The position numbers and the translations under genes were made by a program. A stretch of 64,000 bases of DNA from Martinezella lusitana (GTDB taxonomy: Bacteria; Pseudomonadota; Alphaproteobacteria; Rhizobiales; Rhizobiaceae), in assembly GCF_010668395.1 (NCBI RefSeq), contig NZ_WUEY01000020.1:46853-110852 (forward strand). The letters run 5' to 3'. This document shows positions 33,311 through 41,573 of the stretch, in pieces (position 1 is the stretch's first letter; each line of letters opens with the position of its first letter). Under the pieces are notes generated by a model. It saw only the letters and a program-made list of their open reading frames with translations. It searched no databases and was not told the origin of the DNA.

Positions 33311-34915
33311 TCATTGACCTGTCTTCAACAAGTCTGCCGTTTTCTCACCGATCATGATCGCAACCGCGTTCAGGTTGCCTGAGGTCATCGCCGGAATGAC
33401 GGAGGCATCGCAGACCCTCAGGCCGCTGACGCCGCGAACACGCAATTGCGGATCACATGGGTCTCCGTCCCGGGCGCCCATGGCGCACGTAGAGGAAGGA
33501 TGGTATACGGTGGAGGCTGTGGAGCGGATATAGGCGAGCAATTGTTCATCGCTTTCCGTATCAGGTGCTGGATCCACCTCGCGCTTGACGTGCCTCGCCA
33601 TCGCAGGGTTGCGCATGATCTTCCGCAGGCGTCTCAGTCCTTCGATCGTCACGCGACGATCGGTTTCCGTTGCAAGATAGTTTCCGAAAATTGCAGGGCG
33701 CTGACGGATGTCGGGAGATATCGCATGAACATGCCCACGGCTCTCCGGCCGCAGTTGATAGCAAGTTGCCGTGAAACCGGAGAAGTCATCGAATCTGTCG
33801 CCCATCTTGCGAACGGAGAACATGATGAAGAGGCTCTGCATGTCCGGCGTGTCGAGATGATTTTCCGTTCGATAGAAGCAGCCAGCGTAGGCCCCAGCCA
33901 CGGCAAGCGGACCGGTGCGCTTGAGAGCATATTCGATGCCGATGCCAAGCCGATGGAATACGTTGTTGTAGCGAGCATTCACCGTGTTGCCGGAATTCGA
34001 TTCATAAACGCATCGTACCTGCAGGTGGTCCTGGAACCGTTCGCCAATGGCTGGCGAATGATGCACGACTGAAACGCCTAGCCGGTTCAACCGGTCGCCA
34101 TCGCCTATTCCAGACAATTCAAGCAGCTGCGGCGTGGCAATGGCGCCGGTGCTTATGACGACCTCACGCGTTGCGCGGATTTCATGTTCCTGCCCATGGC
34201 GCTCGTAGCGAATTCCCACCGCGCGCTTGCCATCGAAAACGATTCTGGTTGCCAGGGCGTGGGTGATGATCTTCAGGTTGCTCCGGCGGCGTGCCTTTCG
34301 CAAGTAGCTGGAGGCCGTGCTATAGCGAATGCCGTTCAGCTGAGTGGATTCGTAGTAGCCTGTGCCTTCCTGCGTGCTGCCATTAAAATCCTCATTGTAG
34401 GGAAGGCCATCCTGCCGCCAGGCATCGATATAGGCATCGCAAAGTTCGTCGGTACTCTGCGGTAGCGAGATGGGCTGTGGGCCGCTGTCACCCCTGAACT
34501 CGTTTCCGCCCGCTGTGCGTCGCTCAGCCTTCCGGAAGTAGGGCAGAATGTCGTCAAAGCTCCAGCCTCGGCATCCGATTTGCGCCCAGTGATCGAAGTC
34601 GTCGCGCTGGCCGCGGACATAAAGCAGCCCGTTCACCGCGCTTGAGCCACCCAGTACCTTACCGCGGGGATGATAGATCGTTCGATCGTTCAAGCCGGGC
34701 TCCGGCACACCGGAATACATCCAGTTGACAGCGGGATTGCGGAACAGCTTGCCGTAACCGAGCGGCACATGAATCCAGGGATTGCTCTGCTCTCCGCCTG
34801 CCTCGATAAGCACTACCTTGATATTGGCATCCTCGGTCAGGCGCGCCGCCAGAACGGCACCCGAAGACCCTCCCCCTATTACGATGTAGTCGGGGTTGCT
34901 GCTGTCACTCGCCAT
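33311..34915 (-). CDS. GMC-family FAD-dependent oxidoreductase (choline dehydrogenase-like)
   Basis: A 534-residue flavoenzyme that oxidises an alcohol to an aldehyde or ketone. Seen: the FAD loop YIVIGGGSSGAVLAARL at the N-terminus, GMC signature 1 in GKVLGGSSAVNGLLYVRGQ near residue 87, signature 2 in VVISTGAIATPQLLELSGIG near 255, and the active-site His and Asn in YHPSSTCAMG and TSGNLNAVAIM near the C-terminus. Start at 34915 follows the GntR stop by 10 bp with GAGGAG upstream; an earlier ATG at 34957 lies inside the GntR gene. The GntR regulator is in the same transcript and probably controls it. Substrate unknown. Confidence 0.9.
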   Translation of the reverse strand: MASDSSNPDYIVIGGGSSGAVLAARLTEDANIKVVLIEAGGEQSNPWIHVPLGYGKLFRNPAVNWMYSGVPEPGLNDRTIYHPRGKVLGGSSAVNGLLYVRGQRDDFDHWAQIGCRGWSFDDILPYFRKAERRTAGGNEFRGDSGPQPISLPQSTDELCDAYIDAWRQDGLPYNEDFNGSTQEGTGYYESTQLNGIRYSTASSYLRKARRRSNLKIITHALATRIVFDGKRAVGIRYERHGQEHEIRATREVVISTGAIATPQLLELSGIGDGDRLNRLGVSVVHHSPAIGERFQDHLQVRCVYESNSGNTVNARYNNVFHRLGIGIEYALKRTGPLAVAGAYAGCFYRTENHLDTPDMQSLFIMFSVRKMGDRFDDFSGFTATCYQLRPESRGHVHAISPDIRQRPAIFGNYLATETDRRVTIEGLRRLRKIMRNPAMARHVKREVDPAPDTESDEQLLAYIRSTASTVYHPSSTCAMGARDGDPCDPQLRVRGVSGLRVCDASVIPAMTSGNLNAVAIMIGEKTADLLKTGQ

Positions 34916-34925
34916 GATCTCCTCG

Positions 34926-35618
34926 CTAGATAATCCCGTAGAGTCGCTTGTAGACATCCAGTGCGGGGCGAATATGCGCCACGGTCACCTCCACAAGACG
35001 GTCCACGTCTCCTTCCCTGATTGCAGATATGATCTTCTGATGTTCAATCCGCGAAACACGAGACAGGTTTGTGTCGCTCAGCGCCCTGGAAATGAAGGCC
35101 GAGGCGCGCAGCCAGTAGGCGCGCTGCAGTTCGGCCAGCTCGGCATTCAGGCAGCAATCGAACATCGCCAGATGAAAGCGGTCGTTTGCTTCCGCCGCAG
35201 CTTCGAAATCCTCCGCGTCAAGTGCCTTTTCATAGGCGCTATTGATTTCCGCGAGGATGTTGGCCAGCTCCTCTGCTCTGGAAAGATCGATGCGCCGCGC
35301 GCCTTCGGTCTGCAGCATGACACGAATGTCATAGAGGTCCTTCAGTTCCGCGGCCGATAGGGCGCGGACTTCCACGCCACGGTTGGCCTTGCGCTCGATC
35401 AATCCCGCGCGATCAAGCAGCTCGAAGGATTGCCGGATATTGTGGTTGGAAGTGCCAAAGCGCTCGCAGAGCTCACTTTCGACGAGGCGCTGGCGCGGCA
35501 TGAGTCGCCCGAAAGCGATGTCGAGCCGCAGAATTCGGTAGATTGCCTCCGCTGTCCGGACCGCACTGCCGTCCGGAGCTGTTTCCGGCAGCAGCTCTGC
35601 TCCCTTGTTTCTCGGCAT
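34926..35618 (-). CDS. GntR-family regulator, FCD type
   Basis: A 230-residue repressor-type regulator. The winged helix (about residues 20-80) includes RLVESELCERFGTSNHNIRQ and ELLDRAGLIERKANRGVEV; the C-terminal FCD domain (about 90-215) binds an organic acid, often with a metal, with ANDRFHLAMFDCCLN carrying candidate ligands. The start at 35618 has GAGGGAG upstream; the longer frame to 35669 has none. It is transcribed with the GMC gene and divergent from the L-2-hydroxyglutarate oxidase gene, with a perfect 10-bp inverted repeat between them, so 2-hydroxyglutarate or a relative is a plausible effector. Confidence 0.9.
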   Translation of the reverse strand: MPRNKGAELLPETAPDGSAVRTAEAIYRILRLDIAFGRLMPRQRLVESELCERFGTSNHNIRQSFELLDRAGLIERKANRGVEVRALSAAELKDLYDIRVMLQTEGARRIDLSRAEELANILAEINSAYEKALDAEDFEAAAEANDRFHLAMFDCCLNAELAELQRAYWLRASAFISRALSDTNLSRVSRIEHQKIISAIREGDVDRLVEVTVAHIRPALDVYKRLYGII

Positions 35619-35675
35619 CTCCGACTCCCTCTTCGCCGCAGCTATATCGGCGTGCCAGATGGCTGTCAATCTTGG

Positions 35676-35713
35676 CGATAATATTATAAATCAGAATATG
35701 GACAATATTATCG
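35676..35713. promoter_or_regulatory. Candidate GntR/FCD operator in a divergent promoter
   Basis: CGATAATATT (35676-35685) and AATATTATCG (35704-35713) are exact reverse complements separated by 18 nt in the 168-bp region between the GntR and lhgO genes. A further CGATAATC partial copy follows at 35712-35719. The A/T-rich context also fits promoter elements for both directions. Confidence 0.5.
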
Positions 35714-35786
35714 ATAATCTGTAGTGAAGTCGGATTAGCAGATTGTCGACTATGATCTTGTGCATGCCACGCCGGGAGGATGTTTG

Positions 35787-36977
35787 ATGAAATATGACCT
35801 CGTCGTCATTGGGGGAGGCATCGTTGGTCTTGCGACCGCCTATCAGTTTCAGCAGCGCCGACCAGACGCGCGGATATTGATGCTGGAGAAAGAGATTGCC
35901 GTAGCCCGGCATCAGACCGGCAATAACTCGGGTGTGATTCACGCGGGGGTCTACTACGCTCCCGGTTCCCTCAAAGCACAGCTCTGCCGCAAGGGCGCCA
36001 GAATGATGAAGGCGTTCTGTGATCGGAGCAGTATCGAATATGAGCAATGCGGAAAGCTCATCGTTGCTACCGATAGCATCGAAAAGCAGAGACTTCAGGG
36101 ACTACGCGAGCGCGCAACCGCGAACGGCATCCCTTTCTCTGAGGTCAACGGGGATGAACTCAAGATACGCGAGCCGCTGATCCGCGGCGTCGAGGCGCTT
36201 TTCTTCCCCGAGTCGGCCATCGTGGATTATAGGCAGGTATCACGGAAGATGGCGGATATCTTCGTTGCGGATGGAGGTGAATTGAGGCTCGGCGCACGGG
36301 TAACAGGCATCAACGAGACGGCTGATGGCGTGACAATTCACGCCGGCGACGCCACCTTTCAGGCATATCGTCTTGTTGCCTGCGCTGGCGCCCAATCGGA
36401 TCGACTTGCCAGGATGGCCGGTCTTAAGACCAATTTCCGCATCATTCCGTTCCGTGGTGAATATTACGAAGTCGACCCAAGCCTGCGCGCCAGGATCAAT
36501 CACCTGATATACCCTGTTCCGGATCCCGAACTGCCATTCCTCGGGATCCATCTGACCCACGAGGTACGGAACAGGTTGAGCGTCGGGCCGAACGCGGTTC
36601 TCGGACTTTCCCGCGAAGGATTGCCCCGATTCTCGTTCAATTTCTCAGACTTCGTCGACATAGTCGGTTACGTCGGCTTCTGGAAATTTCTGAAGGGAAA
36701 CCTTGCCTCAGGTCTTTCGGAAATGAAGAATTCGTTTTTTACCTCAGTCTACCTTGAGGCCTGCCGGAAATATATGCCGAGCTTGCGCAAAGAGGATTTG
36801 GGGCGCCGGAAGGCCGGCGTGCGGGCGCAGGTCGTCATGGATAATGGCGCGATCATGCACGACTTTCTCGTTCTCCAGACGGCGCGGATGATCCACATCT
36901 GCAACGCGCCGTCACCGGCAGCCACATCATCACTGGCGATTGCCGACCATATCCTCGATACCTACATGAAGCTGTAG
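35787..36977 (+). CDS. lhgO: L-2-hydroxyglutarate oxidase
   Basis: A 396-residue FAD protein that oxidises L-2-hydroxyglutarate to 2-oxoglutarate, usually at the membrane with electrons passed to quinone. Seen: the dinucleotide loop YDLVVIGGGIVGLATAYQFQ at the N-terminus, then HQTGNNSGVIHAGVYYAPGS, the family block with the substrate-site residues near residue 45-65, and CGKLIVAT near 95. C-terminal RAQVVMDNGAIMHDF also fits LhgO. The ATG at 35787 follows GGGAGGA; the upstream GTG at 35760 is a less good start. It sits opposite the GntR gene. D-amino-acid oxidase-like function is less likely. Confidence 0.88.
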   Translation: MKYDLVVIGGGIVGLATAYQFQQRRPDARILMLEKEIAVARHQTGNNSGVIHAGVYYAPGSLKAQLCRKGARMMKAFCDRSSIEYEQCGKLIVATDSIEKQRLQGLRERATANGIPFSEVNGDELKIREPLIRGVEALFFPESAIVDYRQVSRKMADIFVADGGELRLGARVTGINETADGVTIHAGDATFQAYRLVACAGAQSDRLARMAGLKTNFRIIPFRGEYYEVDPSLRARINHLIYPVPDPELPFLGIHLTHEVRNRLSVGPNAVLGLSREGLPRFSFNFSDFVDIVGYVGFWKFLKGNLASGLSEMKNSFFTSVYLEACRKYMPSLRKEDLGRRKAGVRAQVVMDNGAIMHDFLVLQTARMIHICNAPSPAATSSLAIADHILDTYMKL

Positions 36978-36990
36978 GTAGCCGGCGCGG

Positions 36991-37887
36991 TCATGGTGCA
37001 CTTTCCCAGTTCATTTTCGACACATATTTGATGAAACGTTCGGTCTCCGTGCCGAGATTTTCGAAATTTGATCGGACAATCGAGGGCCGTAGGGGAATAG
37101 TCCGGCTAATGGGGCGGGTGACGACGTCGGGATAGCCACCCCAGTGGGCGGAATAGGGATCGATGATGGCCAGACCGACGCCGGCATTGACCAGAGAGCA
37201 CGCATTGTCTGTCTGATGCACCAGACTTACTGCCTTGTGGGAAAGCTTTTCTGCTTTGAAAGCATCCCGCACAAGTTCGCCGAAAGTCAGCTTTTCGGCA
37301 TGCATGACCATGGGTTCGGCGGCGATATCGGAAAGTTTAACGGTCTCCCCGTCGCAAAGCCGGTGGCCACGGGGCAGGGCGCACACCATCCTGGTTGTGG
37401 TTACAGTCTCGCTGATCAGATTTGCATGCTCCAGCGGCTGGACTGACACGGCCACATGAGACTTGCTGCTGAGCAGATCGAATGGCAGCTCTCCCAGCAT
37501 GCGCGAATGAATGTGCACCGAGACGTCGGGATAGCGCTTGGTAAAGGGCGCGACAGCACGCGCAATGACCATCCTGCTCAAGCATGGGCTGATACTGAGG
37601 TGGATGGTGCCATTCAGGTTTCCGGCAAGATTTTCCGCAAACTGGCTGGCGCGCGAAGCGGAATCATAGACGACCTCCACCTGTTCGAAGAGCCGCAACG
37701 CCTCCGGTGTAGGGATCAGTTTTCCCTTCGATCGCTTGAAAAGCTGAAGCCCCAATGACGACTCCGTATGGGCCACGATGCGACTGATAGCTGGCTGGGA
37801 AACGAAGAGCATCTTCGCGGCATTGGTGATCGAGCCACTGATCATCACGGCACGGAAGACCTCCATTTGGCGGATTTTGAATTTCAT
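36991..37887 (-). CDS. LysR-family transcription regulator
   Basis: A 298-residue LysR protein: N-terminal winged helix (MEVFRAVMISGSITNAAKML, then VSQPAISRIVAHTESSLGL, about residues 8-52) and a C-terminal effector domain. It is convergent with lhgO (14-bp gap) and divergent from the 3-hydroxyisobutyrate-type dehydrogenase gene, which it probably regulates with the following genes. An inverted repeat lies 10 bp upstream of its start. Confidence 0.9.
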   Translation of the reverse strand: MKFKIRQMEVFRAVMISGSITNAAKMLFVSQPAISRIVAHTESSLGLQLFKRSKGKLIPTPEALRLFEQVEVVYDSASRASQFAENLAGNLNGTIHLSISPCLSRMVIARAVAPFTKRYPDVSVHIHSRMLGELPFDLLSSKSHVAVSVQPLEHANLISETVTTTRMVCALPRGHRLCDGETVKLSDIAAEPMVMHAEKLTFGELVRDAFKAEKLSHKAVSLVHQTDNACSLVNAGVGLAIIDPYSAHWGGYPDVVTRPISRTIPLRPSIVRSNFENLGTETERFIKYVSKMNWESAP

Positions 37888-37889
37888 TC

Positions 37890-37919
37890 AGGTCAACTCA
37901 TAACAACAGATTATGACCT
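37890..37919. promoter_or_regulatory. Candidate LysR binding site
   Basis: Nested inverted repeats: AGGTCA (37890-37895) with TGACCT (37914-37919), and TCATAA (37898-37903) with TTATGA (37911-37916), spacing 7 nt. The site lies immediately upstream of the LysR start in the 135-bp divergent region, where LysR regulators normally bind to repress themselves and activate the other side. Confidence 0.5.
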
Positions 37920-38022
37920 TCGAACATCTTAGCCTTTTTTGCAAGAGCTGCCTCCTGATATGAAGCCGTTCAGCGGAGGATTTGCGGGCGTCGGTCCCGC
38001 TGCATTTCATCAGGGAGCCATA

Positions 38023-38919
38023 ATGAAAATCGGTCTGATCGGACTGGGCAATATGGGCTTTCATTTCGGATACCGGCTGCTTGACGCCGGTCTGGATCTG
38101 ACAGTCTACGATACCAACCAGCCCGTTGTCGAAACGCTGCGAAGCCGCGGTGCCAAGTCTGCCACATCAGGCAAGGATTTGGCGTCGCACGTCGAGATTG
38201 TCTTAATGAGCCTGCCGTCGCCGCCCATTGTCAAGGAGGTGGTGCTGTCTGAAAACGGTGTCGGCGCCGGGTCGAGCGTCAAATGCATCGTCGATCTTTC
38301 AACCACCGGACCGACGGCATCACGTGCGATCGCTGCCGCTGTTGCAGCGAAGGATATTCGCTTCATCGGTGCGCCCGTCAGTGGTGGGACGGTCGCTGCC
38401 GAAAAGGGAACGCTCGCCATTATGGCATCGGGTGACCGAGAGTATTTCGACAAGCTCAAGCCGGTTCTTGATGTTCTCGGTAAGCAGCATTTCTTCCTCG
38501 GCGAGGATGCCGGGCTTGGCCAGACAATCAAGGTGATCAACAATACCCTGTGTGCGGTCGCCATGGTCTCCAGCATGGAGGCCCTGGTTTTCGGAACCAA
38601 GGCGGGCCTTGATGCGCAGGCTATGCTCGACATTATCAACGTGTCGACAGGCCGTTCATTCGCCACGCAGGAACGTATCCCGCAAACAGTCATCAATCGC
38701 AATTTTCCGAACCGATTTGCGACGGAGCTCATGCACAAGGATGTCAAGCTCTGCCTGGAAGAGGCAGAAAACATGGGTGCCACGATGCTCGTCAGTCCCG
38801 CGGCGCGGGCATTCCTGTCCTTCGCCATATCCCAGGGTGACGGCCAGAAGGATTTCGCTGAAACCATCAAACATTTCGAACACTGGGCGGGCGCCCAGTT
38901 CGGATCGGAACCAAACTGA
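38023..38919 (+). CDS. NAD(P)-dependent oxidoreductase of the 3-hydroxyisobutyrate dehydrogenase family
   Basis: A 298-residue beta-hydroxyacid dehydrogenase. Seen: N-terminal Rossmann loop IGLIGLGNMGFHFGYRLLDA, substrate motif VDLSTTGPTASRAIAAA near residue 95, GAPVSGGTVAAEKGTLAIMA near 120, and the catalytic lysine in GLGQTIKVINNTL near 170. It could oxidise or reduce tartronate-type, hydroxyisobutyrate-type or other short hydroxyacids. Start at 38023 with GGGAG upstream; the open frame continues further up but lacks a good site. It begins the plus-strand unit that continues with the AA_synth gene 20 bp later. Confidence 0.9.
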   Translation: MKIGLIGLGNMGFHFGYRLLDAGLDLTVYDTNQPVVETLRSRGAKSATSGKDLASHVEIVLMSLPSPPIVKEVVLSENGVGAGSSVKCIVDLSTTGPTASRAIAAAVAAKDIRFIGAPVSGGTVAAEKGTLAIMASGDREYFDKLKPVLDVLGKQHFFLGEDAGLGQTIKVINNTLCAVAMVSSMEALVFGTKAGLDAQAMLDIINVSTGRSFATQERIPQTVINRNFPNRFATELMHKDVKLCLEEAENMGATMLVSPAARAFLSFAISQGDGQKDFAETIKHFEHWAGAQFGSEPN

Positions 38920-38939
38920 CCAACGAGGAGGTAGTGTCC

Positions 38940-39518
38940 ATGTCGCTAATCAATATTCGCAAGCGTTCACTCAGGATCGATACGATCTATCACGAAGGTG
39001 GTCCCAAGCCGGAAAAGCCGTTGAAGATGGGCGCCGCTTATGTCGTCTTGGCAAATCCCTTCGCGGGCCGCTATGCCGAAGATCTGATGCCCTTCATGGC
39101 AGAGTTGCGCGGCCTTGGCGAAGACATGACCAGCGAGCTAACCGAAGCACTTGGCGGCAAGGATGCCATCCAGGCTTGGGGCAAAGGCGCCATCGTCGGC
39201 GTAAACGGCGAGCTTGAGCACGGCGCTATCTGGCATGAGGCTGGCGGCTGGCCGATGCGTGCTCATCTCGGCGGCAAGTCCATCGTGCCAGCTGCCAAGA
39301 CTGTGGCTTCTGCAGGCTACCAGCTGCCGGTTCCGCTTTTCAACATCCACGCCAGCTACGTTCGCGGGCACTTCAACAGTATGGACGTCGGTGCATTGGA
39401 TGCACCTAAGCCAAATGAACTGCTCTACACGATCGTCATGGCAACGGGTGGCCGTATCCATCAGCGCCTGGGCGGTCTGCGTCCCGAAGATATCAGCGTT
39501 AATGACGGTCAGCGCTGA
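38940..39518 (+). CDS. AA_synth (DUF1185) family protein
   Basis: A 192-residue protein matching the amino-acid-synthesis (DUF1185, PF06684) family by its blocks AAYVVLANPFAGRYAEDLMP (about residue 33), KGAIVGVNGELEHGAIWHEA (about 82) and SYVRGHFNSMDVGALDAPKPNE-type segment near 140. The biochemical role of this family is not established; members often sit beside ABC amino-acid importers and dehydrogenases, as here. The ATG at 38940 has GAGGAGG 8 bp upstream; a GTG at 38934 is too close to it. No signal peptide, so cytoplasmic. Confidence 0.85.
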   Translation: MSLINIRKRSLRIDTIYHEGGPKPEKPLKMGAAYVVLANPFAGRYAEDLMPFMAELRGLGEDMTSELTEALGGKDAIQAWGKGAIVGVNGELEHGAIWHEAGGWPMRAHLGGKSIVPAAKTVASAGYQLPVPLFNIHASYVRGHFNSMDVGALDAPKPNELLYTIVMATGGRIHQRLGGLRPEDISVNDGQR

Positions 39519-40126
39519 TACCATAGCGTGAGTGATAAGGGCCCGGTGTTGCCGGAGCTTTCATAATGAGAGGTCAGCGCATCTGTGAGGGTGCGCCGAT
39601 TTCTTTTGTCATTTTGGCACCGCGGATCGCTCGGGATTGATGATTTTTACCCTATCCGTAGAGATTCATTTCCAAGAGTACCGAATACAAGGATCACGAA
39701 CTTTTTGCGCACGGTCATTTTTGCTAGCGTGTTTTGCAGTGCAGCAGCGTGGTCTGCCGCGGGAGGAGTACAGGAGATTGGCCAGAAGGTCGGAGGACAT
39801 GGCCACCGCATCATTCACTGGAGAAGCCTTGCCGGCGCACTTTTCGCGCATGATCGTCTTGTCCGAGTTTTTGATTTTTGCATGGGCATCATGGGTTGCA
39901 AGCATATCCAGCCGGCCGATCCTACGCTCCATATGTCATAACCCAGGATCATGACCTGCAGATAGATTGGCATTTTCTTTATGGGGTCGGCTTGGTTAGG
40001 AAGAATATTCAAGCGAGGGGCATGCACGGCGACATCGGTAGATGAGGTTGCTTTTGCAAAGACCTAGGGGCGCTTGGGACGAGTGGGAAGACTCGGCTGT
40101 TGAAACGAACACCGGAGGAGAACAAC
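39519..40126. other. 608-bp intergenic region with no recognised gene
   Basis: Between the AA_synth and Liv-type binding-protein genes. An open frame of 118 codons (39585-39941, plus) resembles nothing I recognise and lacks a convincing ribosome-binding site. Base composition is more A/T-rich than the flanks. The GGAGGAG before 40127 is the ribosome-binding site of the next gene. It presumably holds the promoter of the Liv operon; no strong palindrome was found. Confidence 0.5.
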
Positions 40127-41428
40127 ATGACTGAATTCAATGACCGCCAGGGACCACTGGGTGCATCGCTTTCGCGTCGCCGCGTGCTGCAGGGCATGGC
40201 TGGGGCCGCAATCGTCGGCGCCACCGGCTTTATCGACATGCCAGCTGCGTTTGCTGCAGGAACAAGCGATTTTGCACCGTGGTTCGGACCGGGCGGCAAG
40301 GAAGCTGGTGGTGACCTGATCTGGGTCCACGGCCTCAATCTATCCATGACAGGCCAGGGTGCCGATTTCGGTACGTCCATGGAGCGTGGCGCGCGCCTCG
40401 CGACTGAGGTCATTACTGCATCCGGCGGTCCGAAGATGTCGATCGCCCTCAACGACCACCAGAGCGGCCTTGTTCCGCCGGCAGTCCAGGGTGTCCGTCG
40501 CCTCATCTCTCAGGACAAGATCAACTCGCTGGCCTCATCCTACGGCGCTGCAACGGAAGCAATCTTTCCGCTGACGAACCAGTTCGGCGTGACGACCTTC
40601 TGGACCGGCGGCCCGAGCGCAAGTGGTCTCAATCGTCCAAACGTCTTTGTTACAATCGCGCTTTGGGCTGTCGACGCAACAGCCGGCGGCATCGCTTACA
40701 TGGCCAAGCAGTTCAAGGATGCCAAGCGCCTTGCCATTCTCGGACAAACGGAAAACGGTCTGCCGGCTGTGAACGATATCGCGCCTAAGGCCTGGAAGGA
40801 AGCAAGCGGCGGTGACGTTGTCTACAAGGAAGTCATCAATGCTGGCGGTACCGACTTTAGCTCATCGATCAGCCAGATCCGCGCTGCCAAGCCCGATGTC
40901 ATCTTCACCACGCTTTATGGCAACGACGGCGGCTTCTTCATCAAGCAGGTTCGCGAAGCCGGCATCTCCGCGCCCATCCTGATCATCGACCTTGCGCCAT
41001 CGGGCGCGCAGATTGCCGGTTCGGCACTTTCGGACAATGTCTATCTGGCAACAGACGGCTATCAGGTGGCCAATCCGAACCCCTATAACCAGGCATTCGT
41101 CAAGGCCTACAAGGCCAAACACAACGCTGATCCCGGCTATTTCGAAGCGAACTTCTTCGAATGCACCATGGTGCTCTGGGCTGCGATCCAGCGGGCAATC
41201 AAGGATGGCGACACACCGGGCCGCGGTCTCGCACTTGCGAAAGCAATCGAAAAGAATCCGGTATTCCCGTCTCTTTACGGCGGCTCCGCCGACAATGCCG
41301 GCGAGATGACCTTCAACAAGGATCACTCGGTCACCAAGCCGATGGGCGTGTTCAAGATCGGCGACGGCGGCGCACTCACGCGCGTTGCTTCGATCATGAA
41401 GAACTCGACGGAAGTGCAGCCGGCCTGA
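40127..41428 (+). CDS. ABC importer substrate-binding protein, branched-chain amino acid (LivJ/K) type
   Basis: A 433-residue periplasmic-binding-protein-like protein of the Leu/Ile/Val type. The leader has a twin-arginine motif SRRRVLQGMAGAAIVGATGF then ADMP-like AAFAAG, so Tat export is likely. Mature features: VHGLNLSMTGQGADFG near residue 65, SYGAATEAIFPLTNQFGVTT near 140, and IFTTLYGNDGGFFIKQVREA near 260. Such proteins bind amino acids, amides, or aromatic and short organic acids. Ligand unknown; the neighbouring lactone/hydroxyacid enzymes suggest an organic acid. Start at 40127 has GGAGGAG upstream. Confidence 0.9.
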   Translation: MTEFNDRQGPLGASLSRRRVLQGMAGAAIVGATGFIDMPAAFAAGTSDFAPWFGPGGKEAGGDLIWVHGLNLSMTGQGADFGTSMERGARLATEVITASGGPKMSIALNDHQSGLVPPAVQGVRRLISQDKINSLASSYGAATEAIFPLTNQFGVTTFWTGGPSASGLNRPNVFVTIALWAVDATAGGIAYMAKQFKDAKRLAILGQTENGLPAVNDIAPKAWKEASGGDVVYKEVINAGGTDFSSSISQIRAAKPDVIFTTLYGNDGGFFIKQVREAGISAPILIIDLAPSGAQIAGSALSDNVYLATDGYQVANPNPYNQAFVKAYKAKHNADPGYFEANFFECTMVLWAAIQRAIKDGDTPGRGLALAKAIEKNPVFPSLYGGSADNAGEMTFNKDHSVTKPMGVFKIGDGGALTRVASIMKNSTEVQPA

Positions 41429-41463
41429 GGCCGTGCTGACACGACCTAATATGAATGAATGTC

Positions 41464-41496
41464 GAGGGTGCTCCAATTTGGAAACGGGGCATCCTT
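41464..41496 (+). promoter_or_regulatory. Intergenic hairpin between binding-protein and permease genes
   Basis: GAGGGTGCTCC (41464-41474) pairs with GGGGCATCCTT (41486-41496) over 11 bp, including three G-U pairs, with an 11-nt loop. A smaller 5-bp stem CGGCC-TGA-GGCCG is formed around the stop codon itself at 41421-41433. No T-run follows. Position between binding protein and permease matches the other three ABC operons in the window. Confidence 0.6.
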
Positions 41497-41552
41497 GATG
41501 GCTTAACTGACCTGGGACAACGCACCCGGGGGACTTGAGGAGGAATACGAAG

Positions 41553-41573
41553 ATGAGGCACGGATCATGCTGA
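41553..41573 (+). CDS. Possible six-codon leader peptide overlapping livH start
   Basis: ATG at 41553 follows GAGGAGG with 9-nt spacing and encodes MRHGSC then TGA at 41571-41573. The livH ATG at 41567 lies inside it in another frame and has no ribosome-binding site of its own at the usual distance. Translation of the short frame could therefore couple into livH. Alternatively the ribosome-binding site works loosely for livH directly. There is no amino-acid run that would point to attenuation. Confidence 0.3.
   Translation: MRHGSC

Noticed and set aside
39585..39941. 118-codon frame in the gap before the Liv operon
   Set aside because: No ribosome-binding site and no recognisable family; left as unexplained intergenic DNA.
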